DNA of 64,000 nt from an uncultured Demequina sp. Lineage in GTDB: Bacteria > Actinomycetota > Actinomycetes > Actinomycetales > Demequinaceae. Each line of letters begins with the position of its first letter. Positions within the stretch are counted from its first letter, which is position 1. The stretch is taken from positions 1 to 64,000 of the forward strand of contig CALALQ010000307.1 of assembly GCA_937925595.1 (NCBI GenBank). The letters are read 5' to 3'. A program made the position numbers and the translations under genes. Positions 42,918-51,890 of the stretch are shown here, in pieces. The notes below the pieces were generated by a model. That model saw only the letters and a program-made list of their open reading frames with translations, had not been told where the DNA came from and did no database searches.

Positions 42918-44470
42918 CAGTGGAAGAAGTGCCTGGTACCCGTGTGGTACAGCGTGATTCCCGCGGCGGCAGCGGCGTCAATGACCTCGCCATCGCGCAC
43001 CGAGCCGCCGGGCGACACGATCGCCCGCACGCCCGCCTCGGCAAGCACCAGCAGGCCGTCGGCGAAGGGGAAGAACGCGTCCGACGCTGCGACGGCTCCC
43101 TCCACACGGTCGCCAGCGCGCGTCACGGCAAGGCGACAGGAGTCAACGCGGTTGACCTGGCCCATGCCGATGCCGACGGCAGCGCCGTCCTTCGCGAGCA
43201 GAATCGCGTTCGACTTCGCCGAGCGGCAGGCCCTCCACGCGAACTCAAGGTCCGCGAGCGTCGCGGCGTCCGCGGGCTCACCCGCGACCAGCTCCCATGA
43301 CGCGGCGTTGTCGCCGGGCGCATCGATGCGGTCGGGGCTCTGGAGCAGGAGGCCGCCGCTGATGTGGCGGGCGTCGCCGCTGCCGGCGTCTGCGGCAACC
43401 TCGAGGACGCGCAGGTTCTTTTTCGCAGAGAGAATCTCGAGCGCCGCAGGCTCGTAGCCGGGGGCGACAACGACCTCGGTGAAGATTGGCGCAATCGACT
43501 GCGCGGCCTGAGCTGTGATGATGCCGTTCGCGGCGATCACGCCGCCATACGCGGAGACCGGGTCCGTCGCGTGGGCCCGCTCGTGCGCCTGAGCGATCGA
43601 GTCGCCCACCGCGATGCCGCAGGGGTTCGCGTGTTTGATGACCGCCACCGCGGGCTGCGTGAAGTCGTGCGCGGCGCGCCATGCGGCGTCCGCGTCCACG
43701 TAGTTGTTGTACGACATCTCCTTGCCCTGCAGCTGGCGGGCGCCTGCGAGGCCGGGAGCGCCGTAGTCGTTGCGGTACAGCGCGGCGCTTTGGTGGGGGT
43801 TCTCCCCGTAGCGCAGCGTCGCCTCGCGAGTGGCGCTGAAGCCCACCCAGCCGGGGAAGCCGCCCTCAGCGTCGGACGCGACGACGTTGCCCATCCACGA
43901 GGCGACGGCAATGTCATAGGTGGCCGTGTGGCGGAAAGCCTGGGCGGCGAGCGACTTGCGCTGTTCGAGGGTGAAGCCGCCAGCCTCCACGGCCGCGAGC
44001 ACGTCGCCGTAGGCCTCGGGCGTGACCACGACGGCGACGCTCGGGTGGTTCTTGGCTGCGGCGCGCACCATGGACGGGCCGCCGATGTCGATCTGCTCCA
44101 CCACCGCGTCCTCGGAGGCGCCGGAGGCGACCGTCGCGGCGAACGGGTAGAGGTTCACCACCACGAGCTCGAAGGGCTTGATGTCGAGCTCGGTGAGCTG
44201 CTCACGGTGGTCGTCGAGGCGACGGTCCGCGAGGATGCCCGCGTGGATGCGGGGGTGGAGCGTCTTGACGCGACCGTCGAGGCACTCGGGAAAGCCGGTG
44301 ACCGCCTCGACCGGGGTCACGGGCACGCCCGCCTCGGCGATTTGCGAGGCGGTGGAACCCGTCGACACGATCTCGACGCCAGCCGCGGCAAGCCCGCGCG
44401 CCAACTCTGTCAGTCCCGTCTTGTCGTAAACAGAGACGAGTGCCCTGCGCACCGGAATCCGGTCGCTCAT
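42917..44470 (-). CDS. purH: Bifunctional AICAR formyltransferase/IMP cyclohydrolase
   Basis: The 517-residue enzyme has the N-terminal MGS-like IMP cyclohydrolase domain (about 1-195; '[18 protein letters not shown]', '[12 protein letters not shown]') and the C-terminal AICAR transformylase domain (about 200-517; '[14 protein letters not shown]', '[12 protein letters not shown]', with the catalytic Lys-His). It performs the last two steps of IMP synthesis using 10-formyl-THF and consumes ZMP, the ligand precursor sensed by the glyA riboswitch. It overlaps purN's stop by 4 bp. Confidence 0.96.
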   Translation of the reverse strand: MSDRIPVRRALVSVYDKTGLTELARGLAAAGVEIVSTGSTASQIAEAGVPVTPVEAVTGFPECLDGRVKTLHPRIHAGILADRRLDDHREQLTELDIKPFELVVVNLYPFAATVASGASEDAVVEQIDIGGPSMVRAAAKNHPSVAVVVTPEAYGDVLAAVEAGGFTLEQRKSLAAQAFRHTATYDIAVASWMGNVVASDAEGGFPGWVGFSATREATLRYGENPHQSAALYRNDYGAPGLAGARQLQGKEMSYNNYVDADAAWRAAHDFTQPAVAVIKHANPCGIAVGDSIAQAHERAHATDPVSAYGGVIAANGIITAQAAQSIAPIFTEVVVAPGYEPAALEILSAKKNLRVLEVAADAGSGDARHISGGLLLQSPDRIDAPGDNAASWELVAGEPADAATLADLEFAWRACRSAKSNAILLAKDGAAVGIGMGQVNRVDSCRLAVTRAGDRVEGAVAASDAFFPFADGLLVLAEAGVRAIVSPGGSVRDGEVIDAAAAAGITLYHTGTRHFFH

Positions 44471-45090
44471 GCGTTCTCCTTGCTGCCGATGCGGACGATG
44501 CGGCCGTCTACAGTCCAGCCTTCACGCAGCATCCGCCCCACGGTGGTGGCGACGAGTTCGCGCTCAACGACCTTGATGCGCTCGTGAAGGGTTTCCTCTG
44601 TGTCATTGTCCCAAACCTCGACGGCGGCCTGCGCGACGATGGGACCCGTGTCGATGCCCTCATCGACGATGATCACGGTGCATCCCGTGACCTTCGCGCC
44701 GCCAGCGAGCGCATCGCGTACGCCGTGGGCGCCGGGGTACGAAGGAAGCAGCGCCGGGTGCGTGTTGATGATGCGACCGCCAAAGCGCGACAGTGATGGC
44801 GCGCCCAGAATCTTCATGAAACCGGCGAGCACCACGAGGTCCGGGTCGAAGCTCGCGATGGTGCGCGCAACCGCCTCGTCCCACAGCTCGCGGCTGGGGA
44901 AGTCCTTGAGGCTCACGACAGCGGTGGGCAGACCCGCCTCGGAGGCAATCTCGAGGCCGCGGATTCCAGGCCGGTCGGAGATCACTCCTGCGATCCGCAC
45001 TCCGTACTCGGGGTCCTTGGCGGCGTCGATGATCGCCTGCATGGTGCTGCCTGCGCCAGAGATGAGAACGACGATCGACGCGGGAGCCAC
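44467..45090 (-). CDS. purN: Phosphoribosylglycinamide formyltransferase
   Basis: The 207-residue enzyme contains '[17 protein letters not shown]' (phosphate loop; the usual Asn is Thr), '[16 protein letters not shown]', the catalytic Asn-His in '[17 protein letters not shown]' and the Asp in '[10 protein letters not shown]'. It formylates GAR with 10-formyl-THF. The GTG start has TAGGCT (45097-45102, minus) 6 nt upstream, a leaderless promoter heading purN-purH-DUF3017. perM and sucCD upstream reproduce the mycobacterial order. Confidence 0.95.
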   Translation of the reverse strand: MAPASIVVLISGAGSTMQAIIDAAKDPEYGVRIAGVISDRPGIRGLEIASEAGLPTAVVSLKDFPSRELWDEAVARTIASFDPDLVVLAGFMKILGAPSLSRFGGRIINTHPALLPSYPGAHGVRDALAGGAKVTGCTVIIVDEGIDTGPIVAQAAVEVWDNDTEETLHERIKVVERELVATTVGRMLREGWTVDGRIVRIGSKENA

Positions 45091-45136
45091 GCGAAGAGCC
45101 TAACGGGAGGTCAGCCGTGGCACCTACGCTTGACCC

Positions 45137-45553
45137 ATGACCACCACGCCGACGCAACGTCCCCAGCTGCCGCGAGAGCTTCGCCGTGACGCGATGTGGA
45201 CGTTCGTGCTGCTGGGACTCAGCGCGCTGCTGTGGATGCTGGGCCTGCCGCTTTCCCTCATGGTGCTGGCCTCTGGCCCCGCGACTGTCTCGTTCGCCAT
45301 CTCCGCGCTCATCAACTCGCGCGGGGTCGTGGACGCTGCCGCGATTCGCGTCTGGCTGGGCGTCGCCATCGCCATGGGCGGGCTGATCCTGCTCGCCGGA
45401 CTGGGTCTGCTGCTGATGCGCGGCCCCACAGAACAGTTCGAACGCTGCCTCGACCGCGCCATCACGGAGACCGCGCGACGCGAGTGCCAAGTGGAGTTCG
45501 AGAAGGCCCGCGACGATCTCCTCAAGAAGTACGGCGCGGTCACCACTCGCTAA
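45137..45553 (+). CDS. Small two-helix membrane protein, unknown
   Basis: The 138-residue product has a basic N-terminus, two hydrophobic regions (about 23-65 and 73-97; 'FVLLGLSALLWMLGL', 'GVAIAMGGLILLAGLGLLLM') and a charged C-terminal helix. TACGCT lies exactly 6 nt before the ATG, suggesting leaderless translation. It diverges from purN and converges on perM with a 4-bp overlap. I do not recognise a family. Confidence 0.65.
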   Translation: MTTTPTQRPQLPRELRRDAMWTFVLLGLSALLWMLGLPLSLMVLASGPATVSFAISALINSRGVVDAAAIRVWLGVAIAMGGLILLAGLGLLLMRGPTEQFERCLDRAITETARRECQVEFEKARDDLLKKYGAVTTR

Positions 45554-46764
45554 GCGGGCTGCTCGTCAGGGACGACGCTGAGGACAGGCTCCTTGCGGCG
45601 TCGCCCAGGCAGGAGGCCAGCGAGCAGCAGCAGGCCGTGGCCAAGGAAGTACCCGCCCGCCGCGAGGAAGCCGCTCGTCACGGCCACCGGGAGCACCTCC
45701 ACGCCCACCACCTCCAGCCGGCCCGGGCCCAATGCACCCGACGCGATGGCCCCGAGCAGTCCCACGCTCACGACAAACACCGCGAGCCCGGCGCCCACTC
45801 CGGGGAGGTCGGCCAGCGACGTCGTGATGCGCCCGCCAAGCGCCACCCTCACAATCATCGCGACCGCAACGATCGCCGCGGGAGCCCACACCAGCAGCCC
45901 ACCGCTCACCGTGGGCAGGGCGCCGAAGATCGGGAAGGCGGGCACAGCGTCGGCCGCAATCTCGTTTGGCGAATACAGACTCCCCTCACCCACCGAGAAG
46001 CCCTGACCGGTGAGCCAACCCAGCATCCACACGCTGAGGTTGGGCGTGTAGAGCGCCTGGCCGAGCGCCAGTGCGAATCCGCCAAGGGGATCGATGCCCA
46101 GCGCCTCGACGCCGGTCGCGATGCGACCTCGGCCCAGATAGGTGAACACGCCCCCAACGACCGCTGCCACAGCGAGCACACCCACGACGGTTGCGAGACC
46201 CAGCCGAAGCCCTTGGCGCACTGCGAGCGAAACGCGCGGCACCCAGCCGAACTCGGCGCCGTAGGCACGCCAGATGCCCACCGCGACGGCGGGGCCGGCG
46301 ATCAGCACGGCGACGACAGCGGTCTGCAAGGTGCGGTTGGCGAGGTCCGGATAGCCGCGATTGGAGAGCACCTCAGCGAGGCACACGAGGCCCGCGTAGG
46401 TGCCGGTGGCGATCGCCCAACTTGCCCACGTCTTGGTGCAGAAGCGCCGCGCGATGGCCGCCAGAATCGCCGCCGCGATGAGCGTGAATCCCAGCGGCAC
46501 CAGGGTGAACGCGATGCCATCGACGATGTACGGCACGCCGTGCGCAAGCAGCCACACGCGGACGGACAGCTTGGTGACCGCCATCCAGTCGATGTCCGTG
46601 GAGCCGTTGGCGGTGGGCGCAGCGGCAGCCGCCGCGAACGCCGGGCCCAGCACCACGATGATGCCGAGCGCCGCCGCCTGCACGCCCGTCAGCACGCCGC
46701 CAACCCAGCCGGGAGCGCCAGCGAGCAGCGCTTGAAGCCGGGTGGGCTGGGGTGCGGGAGTCAC
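45550..46764 (-). CDS. perM: PerM-like (DUF6350) integral membrane protein
   Basis: The 404-residue protein has about ten hydrophobic segments and the DUF6350 signature 'YTPNLSVWMLGWLTGQGFSV' followed by 'SLYSPNEIAADAVPAFPIFG'. In mycobacteria PerM is a division-related membrane protein encoded beside purN, purH and close to sucCD; the same order appears here, which supports the call. It starts with GTG 46764. Its role here is inferred from that family. Confidence 0.8.
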   Translation of the reverse strand: MTPAPQPTRLQALLAGAPGWVGGVLTGVQAAALGIIVVLGPAFAAAAAAPTANGSTDIDWMAVTKLSVRVWLLAHGVPYIVDGIAFTLVPLGFTLIAAAILAAIARRFCTKTWASWAIATGTYAGLVCLAEVLSNRGYPDLANRTLQTAVVAVLIAGPAVAVGIWRAYGAEFGWVPRVSLAVRQGLRLGLATVVGVLAVAAVVGGVFTYLGRGRIATGVEALGIDPLGGFALALGQALYTPNLSVWMLGWLTGQGFSVGEGSLYSPNEIAADAVPAFPIFGALPTVSGGLLVWAPAAIVAVAMIVRVALGGRITTSLADLPGVGAGLAVFVVSVGLLGAIASGALGPGRLEVVGVEVLPVAVTSGFLAAGGYFLGHGLLLLAGLLPGRRRKEPVLSVVPDEQPA

Positions 46765-46850
46765 CCCGCTATGGTCGCAAGCCGACGCTGGCCTCCTTGG
46801 GAGCGGCGCGCGGGCTTAGCGCGGCCCCACCCCAAAGGACGGCTCGGCGA

Positions 46851-47735
46851 CTAGGCGTTGGTGGTGAGGATCTCTCGCATGATCGCGGCGGTCTCCGAGG
46901 GCGTCTTGCCTACGCGCACGCCGGCGGCCTCGAGGGCCTCCTTCTTGGCCTGTGCGGTGCCGGAGGAGCCGGACACGATGGCGCCCGCGTGGCCCATGGT
47001 CTTGCCCTCTGGGGCCTCGAAGCCCGCGACGTAACCCACGACGGGCTTGGTGACGTGCTCGCGGATGTACGCGGCCGCGCGCTCCTCGGCGTCGCCGCCG
47101 ATCTCGCCGATCATGACGATCGCGGCGGTGTCGGGGTCGTTCTCGAAGGCCTCAAGGCAGTCGATGTGCGTGGTCCCGATGATGGGGTCGCCGCCGATGC
47201 CGACGCACGTGGAGAAGCCGAGGTCACGCAGCTCGAACATCATCTGGTAGGTCAGCGTGCCGGACTTGGACACCAGGCCAATGCGGCCCGGGCCGGTGAT
47301 GTTCGCGGGGGTGATGCCTACGTTGGACTGGCCGGGCGTGATGAGTCCGGGGCAGTTGGGGCCGATGAGACGAGTGCCTTTGGACTGGGCGTAGGAGAAG
47401 AACTCGGCGGTGTCCTTGACCGGAACGCCTTCCGTGATGATCACGACGAGCGGCACACCCGCGTCGACGGCCTCGATGACCGCGCCCTTGGTGAAGGCCG
47501 GGGGAACGAAGACCACCGAGACGTCGGCGCCGGTGGCGGCCACAGCGTCGGCCACCGTGCCGAAGACCGGGACGGTGCGCTCGGGGAACTCGACCTGCTC
47601 CCCCGCCTTGCGGGGGTTCACGCCGCCAACGATGTCGGTGCCGGAGGCGAGCATGCGCGTCGTGTGCTTCATGCCCTCGGAGCCGGTCATGCCCTGGACG
47701 ATGACCTTGGAGTCCTTGGTGAGGAAGATTGCCAT
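46851..47735 (-). CDS. sucD: Succinate-CoA ligase, alpha subunit
   Basis: The 294-residue subunit has the CoA-binding Rossmann region ('[19 protein letters not shown]'), '[19 protein letters not shown]', and the phospho-histidine in '[20 protein letters not shown]'. It joins SucC to make succinyl-CoA or ATP/GTP plus succinate in the TCA cycle. I use ATG 47735 with AAGGAGCG upstream; the longer frame to 47945 lies inside sucC. It is 13 bp after the sucC stop. Confidence 0.95.
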   Translation of the reverse strand: MAIFLTKDSKVIVQGMTGSEGMKHTTRMLASGTDIVGGVNPRKAGEQVEFPERTVPVFGTVADAVAATGADVSVVFVPPAFTKGAVIEAVDAGVPLVVIITEGVPVKDTAEFFSYAQSKGTRLIGPNCPGLITPGQSNVGITPANITGPGRIGLVSKSGTLTYQMMFELRDLGFSTCVGIGGDPIIGTTHIDCLEAFENDPDTAAIVMIGEIGGDAEERAAAYIREHVTKPVVGYVAGFEAPEGKTMGHAGAIVSGSSGTAQAKKEALEAAGVRVGKTPSETAAIMREILTTNA

Positions 47736-47748
47736 GGCTGGTCGCTCC

Positions 47749-48921
47749 TTACGCTGCCGCGGCGGCGAGCTCAGCGGCCTTGGCCGCGGCGCCGTCCATG
47801 GTGTCGACGATGGTGACGAGTGGGTGGTTGGCTGCGGCGAGGATCTCGCGACCCTCTTCCACGGCGTTGCCGTCGAGGCGAACGACGAGCGGCTTGGAGG
47901 CCTCGGAGCCGAGGGTCTCGAGAGCGCCGACGATTCCCTTGGCAACCTCGATGCAGCTGGTGATGCCGCCGAAGACGTTGACGAACACCGACTTCACCTG
48001 CGGGTCGCCCAGGATCACGTCGAGGCCGTTCGCCATCACCTCTGCCGACGCTCCACCACCGATGTCGAGGAAGTTCGCCGGCTTCTGGCCGCCGTGAGCT
48101 TCGCCCGCGTAGGCGACGACGTCGAGAGTCGACATCACGAGGCCAGCGCCGTTGCCGATGATGCCGACGGAGCCGTCAAGCTTCACGTAGTTCAGATCGA
48201 GCGCCTTGGCCTTCGCCTCGAGCGGGTCCGCTGCGTCCTTGTCCTCGAGCGCCTCGTGGTCCGCGTGGCGGAAGTCGGCGTTGGCGTCGAGGCTGACCTT
48301 GCCGTCGAGCGCGATGATCTTGCCGTCCTCGGTCTGGACCAGCGGGTTCACCTCGACGAGGGTCGCGTCTTCGTCGCGGTATACCGCCCACAGCTTCTCG
48401 ATGACCGCGGCAACTTCGCCCGCGATCTCCGCGTCGAAGCCAGCCGCAGAGACGATCTCGGCGGCCTTCGCGGCATCGATGCCGACGATCGGGTCCACCG
48501 CCACCTTCGCGAGCGCCTCCGGGCGCTCCACGGCGAGCTGCTCGATCTCCATGCCGCCTTCCACAGAGCACATCGCAAGGTAGCGGCGCTCCGCACGGTC
48601 GAGCAGGACGGAGAAGTAGAACTCCTTGGCGATGCGCGCACCCGCGGCGATCATCACGCGGTGCACCGTGTGGCCCTTGATGTCCATGCCGAGGATCTGC
48701 GCGGCAGCCGCCTCAGCGTCGGCCGGATTGTGCACGACCTTCACACCGCCGGCCTTGCCGCGACCACCGGTCTTGACCTGGGCCTTGACGACGACGGTCC
48801 CGCCGCCCAGCGACTCAGCGGCGGCGCGAGCCTCCGCGGGGGTGGTGGCGACGATTCCCGGCAGCACGGGCACCCCGTGCTTTTCAAAGATGTCGCGCGC
48901 TTGGTACTCGAAGAGGTCCAT
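47749..48921 (-). CDS. sucC: Succinate-CoA ligase, beta subunit
   Basis: The 390-residue subunit begins '[20 protein letters not shown]' and has the ATP-grasp fold ('[20 protein letters not shown]') and the C-terminal '[20 protein letters not shown]' and '[19 protein letters not shown]'. ATG 48921 has AAGGA 7-8 nt upstream. A minus-strand -10 TAGGCT (48977-48982) would start transcription about 50 nt ahead. It is cotranscribed with sucD. Confidence 0.95.
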   Translation of the reverse strand: MDLFEYQARDIFEKHGVPVLPGIVATTPAEARAAAESLGGGTVVVKAQVKTGGRGKAGGVKVVHNPADAEAAAAQILGMDIKGHTVHRVMIAAGARIAKEFYFSVLLDRAERRYLAMCSVEGGMEIEQLAVERPEALAKVAVDPIVGIDAAKAAEIVSAAGFDAEIAGEVAAVIEKLWAVYRDEDATLVEVNPLVQTEDGKIIALDGKVSLDANADFRHADHEALEDKDAADPLEAKAKALDLNYVKLDGSVGIIGNGAGLVMSTLDVVAYAGEAHGGQKPANFLDIGGGASAEVMANGLDVILGDPQVKSVFVNVFGGITSCIEVAKGIVGALETLGSEASKPLVVRLDGNAVEEGREILAAANHPLVTIVDTMDGAAAKAAELAAAAA

Positions 48922-49017
48922 CCTCAATCCTTCGCAGGTGGGGTGCGCAGCAGTGACGCGTTAAGGGTTCGGGCCAAGCCTAATCGTGTGGGGCGGGTGC
49001 GTGTGCCGCCAAGACCG

Positions 49018-49620
49018 TCAGCGGGAACTCGACTCTTCCAAGTCATCCACAACACTGGTTGCCTCCAGAGGCCACGCACGCGATTGCTTCGCTTCAAGGA
49101 GCGCGTCACGAATGTCGCCAAACCACTCCTGGTAGGGCGGGTCGACAAACGCGATGTATTTAGCAAGTTCCTCCAGAGTCACCCGAGCCATTCGCACACG
49201 ATCGCGAACGGGCACCACCTCACGCAGGCCCCGCGTCCGGCTCAGATGGGCGACTCCCTTATTGAAGTCGGCTCGGCGCGATTTGATCGGGTCAGAGCCG
49301 CCCCAGAGTGCTGCGAGATCCCCAGCCTCCACATCGTCCCCATGCTCAGGGTTAGTGCAACCAGAAGGGCACCGGAGGAAGTCGGCGATCACCCGGGTGT
49401 GAATTACGAGATCGTGCATTCCCATAGGGTGGTTGAAATGCCGACGACTGCCTTTGTTGAAGTCGAAGAGCTCGCCGAAGCGCAAATGCTGGACTACGCC
49501 CTCGCCCCGGAAGCCCAGAGCATCGAGGAGGCAAAGCACTTCCCACGAGAGCGCCTGTCGAATTACGCGTTCGAGTTCTAGGTCACTCGGCCTTGTTCTC
49601 GGCGGGCGCCTGTTCCCCAT
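49018..49620 (-). CDS. Orphan 200-residue protein, no recognised family
   Basis: The open frame from ATG 49620 has a GGGGAATC-type ribosome site and a coherent soluble sequence with a leucine-rich start ('ELERVIRQALSWEVLCLLDA'), a cysteine pair in FLRCPSGCTNPEHGDD, aromatic-rich middle and an acidic end. The C-x4-C plus nearby His could bind metal. Two FNKG segments ('ELFDFNKGSRRHFN', 'RADFNKGVAHLS') repeat. It looks like a lineage-specific or acquired gene between sucC and the two-component system. No function is proposed. Confidence 0.55.
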   Translation of the reverse strand: MGNRRPPRTRPSDLELERVIRQALSWEVLCLLDALGFRGEGVVQHLRFGELFDFNKGSRRHFNHPMGMHDLVIHTRVIADFLRCPSGCTNPEHGDDVEAGDLAALWGGSDPIKSRRADFNKGVAHLSRTRGLREVVPVRDRVRMARVTLEELAKYIAFVDPPYQEWFGDIRDALLEAKQSRAWPLEATSVVDDLEESSSR

Positions 49621-49628
49621 GATTCCCC

Positions 49629-50276
49629 CTAGAGGTCTGCAGCAGAGCCCGGCGTCACGAAACCTGACTCGTACGCGACGATCACGGCTTGCGTCCGGTC
49701 GCGCACACCCAGTTTCATCAGGATCGACGCCACGTGCGATTTCACCGTCTCGACAGATACGAACAGGCCCGACGCTATCTCCTGGTTGGAGCGGCCCCTC
49801 GCCAATTCTCGCAGCACCGCCTGCTCGCGTTCCGTGAGTTCTGGAAGCTGCACTCCCTGCGACGTGGCGAAGCGCTCGATGACGGCCCGGGTCGAGGCCG
49901 GGAAAAGCAGCGACTCCCCCGCCGCGACGATCCGCACGGCCTCGATGAGCTCGGTGGGCGGCACTCGCTTGAGGACGAAGCCCGCGGCACCCGAGCGCAT
50001 CGCCTCGAAGACGTACTCATCGACCTCGAAGGTGGTCAGGACGAGCACGGCCGTCTCAGGGTGAGCCGCGGTGATCTCGCGGGTCGCCTCGAGCCCGTCC
50101 ATCATGGGCATGCGCACGTCCATGAGCACCACGTCAGGGGTGTGCTCTCGCACCGCCTCGATGGCCTCGGCGCCGTTCCCGGCCTCGGCGACCACCTCCC
50201 AGCCGGCCTCGGAGCTCAGGATCGCGCGCAGGCCCATCCGCACCAGCGGATCGTCGTCCGCGATGACGATTCTCAT
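49629..50276 (-). CDS. NarL/FixJ-family response regulator
   Basis: The 215-residue protein has a receiver domain with 'IVIADDDPLVRMGL', the phospho-acceptor Asp in VVLMDVRMPMMDG, Thr and Lys sites ('VLTTFEVDEY', 'FVLKRVPP'), and a LuxR helix-turn-helix ('LTEREQAVLRELARGRSNQ'). ATG 50276 is used because the receiver starts there. Its partner kinase ends 13 bp upstream, and an MMPL exporter diverges from the pair, so the pair probably controls that exporter. Confidence 0.92.
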   Translation of the reverse strand: MRIVIADDDPLVRMGLRAILSSEAGWEVVAEAGNGAEAIEAVREHTPDVVLMDVRMPMMDGLEATREITAAHPETAVLVLTTFEVDEYVFEAMRSGAAGFVLKRVPPTELIEAVRIVAAGESLLFPASTRAVIERFATSQGVQLPELTEREQAVLRELARGRSNQEIASGLFVSVETVKSHVASILMKLGVRDRTQAVIVAYESGFVTPGSAADL

Positions 50277-50289
50277 GCGTGGATCTTTC

Positions 50290-51663
50290 TCACGAACCAA
50301 CTGTCTCGCGAAGCGCGCTCCACGGCGAGTCAGGCTCGCTGGCGGGGCCAAGGCTCGCCTCCAGAGGGATGAGCGCCATCACCTCGAAGCCGCCATCATC
50401 GGTGGGGCCGATGCGTGACGCACCGCCAAGCAGGCCCACGCGATCGCGAATGCCGGCCACGCCGCGCCTGCCGGAGACCTGCGCCTCGTCGATGGGCGCG
50501 CCACCGGATCCGTTCGCCACGCGAATCGCGAGTGCGTCGCCGTCCTGGGTCACGGTCACCTCGACTGCCGCACCGGGTGCGTGCTTCGCCGCATTGGTGA
50601 GCGCCTCTCGCACGATGCCGAAGGCGGCTCGGCCCACTGCCGGCGCCACCTCCGGCGCCTCGAGGGTCGCGTCGATCGTCATGCCTGCGGCGCGGGACCC
50701 GTCAATGAGTCCGGGCAGGTCGCCGATGCCAGGAAGCGGTGCCCTCGTCTCGGGCTCATCGCCACGGAGCTGGGCGATGATGCGGTCCAGTTCGCCCATG
50801 GCGGCCCGTCCGCGCTGCTCGATGTTGCGCAGTGCCTGCTTGGCGAAGGCGGGGTCAGACTCAAAGACATGAGCACCGGCTCCGGCCTGCACCACGGTCA
50901 TGGTGATCATGTGGCCGATCGAGTCATGGAGCTCCTGGTCGATGCGGATGCGCTCTTCGGCACGCTCCGCGCGCTCTTCGGCGCGGGCCACGCGCTCCGA
51001 CTCCCCCTGGCCGAGCGCCCAGGCGGCGACGGGAACATGCATCGCGCCAAGGCCGCGCATCAGCCACGCGCAAGGCACGGCGAAGAGCAGTGTGATCGGG
51101 TACAGCAGCCAGTAACCCCAGTCGCGAACCCACATGGTCGGGCCTCCACCCCACTCGGTCCACGGCTCGGTGATGACGCCAAAGTCAATGAGGGTCATCC
51201 ACACCGCGGTCGCGAGCAGCGAGAAGGGCACCGTCACCGCAACGACGGCAAACGAGAACCCCACGGGGCCGAAGACGCCGCGGAATACCGTCCATGCGGC
51301 GACGCGCCAAGCGTGGGCGTCGCCAAAACGCGCGACACTCCAGCGCAGCATTCGCGTCCACCAGTTGCCCGTGGCCTCGACTCCTTGAGACAGCCGCGGC
51401 GGTGCGGGCCTGTCAATCCCCGCGTCGAGCAGCGAGTTGATGTGCACCCGCTCGAAGCTGCCGATCCACCGCATCGTCACCTGCGTGAGGACCAGCAGCG
51501 GAACGCCAACCCAGATGATGATGAGCGAGACGCCCGTGCTGTATGCGGTCACCGCCCAGGTGAACCACAGCACGCCAAGCGGCAGGCCGGCAAGCAAGTA
51601 AGCGGTGGCTCGCCACGTGCGGCCACTCCAGATGACTCCGAAAATGCGGTTGATAGCTGACAT
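50290..51663 (-). CDS. Two-component sensor histidine kinase (HisKA_3 type)
   Basis: The 457-residue kinase has four or more N-terminal membrane helices (about 20-230), then a HisKA_3 dimerisation helix with the phospho-histidine in QELHDSIGHMITM, and a C-terminal ATPase domain with 'EALTNAAKHAPGA' (N box) and 'GRRGVAGIRDRVGLLGG' (G box). It likely senses a membrane signal and phosphorylates the response regulator downstream. It diverges from the MMPL gene across a 227-bp gap. Confidence 0.92.
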   Translation of the reverse strand: MSAINRIFGVIWSGRTWRATAYLLAGLPLGVLWFTWAVTAYSTGVSLIIIWVGVPLLVLTQVTMRWIGSFERVHINSLLDAGIDRPAPPRLSQGVEATGNWWTRMLRWSVARFGDAHAWRVAAWTVFRGVFGPVGFSFAVVAVTVPFSLLATAVWMTLIDFGVITEPWTEWGGGPTMWVRDWGYWLLYPITLLFAVPCAWLMRGLGAMHVPVAAWALGQGESERVARAEERAERAEERIRIDQELHDSIGHMITMTVVQAGAGAHVFESDPAFAKQALRNIEQRGRAAMGELDRIIAQLRGDEPETRAPLPGIGDLPGLIDGSRAAGMTIDATLEAPEVAPAVGRAAFGIVREALTNAAKHAPGAAVEVTVTQDGDALAIRVANGSGGAPIDEAQVSGRRGVAGIRDRVGLLGGASRIGPTDDGGFEVMALIPLEASLGPASEPDSPWSALRETVGS

Positions 51664-51890
51664 GCCCTCAATCGTGCCGGTGGGCGCCCCACCATGCCCA
51701 CACCCGTGAGCCTGAACTTTTACTCCCCCGTGAGGGGGATGGACTGGGCCGCCTCACCCGCGCAGGGGAGCCGCTTTTCACCCGCCCGGCATGCCACAAA
51801 CCACTCGCTCGCGGGCTGTGCCGAGCGCCCCTGATTTCTAGTTTCGGAGGGTGGCCACCAACCCGGGGTGGCCTTCCCAAAGGAGGGGAC
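51664..51890. promoter_or_regulatory. Divergent control region between sensor kinase and MMPL exporter
   Basis: The gap contains a short palindrome, TCCCCC-gtga-GGGGGA (51724-51739), and further on a TAGTTT box near 51840 that may be the -10 for the MMPL gene. The palindrome could bind the response regulator (inference). Confidence 0.35.
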
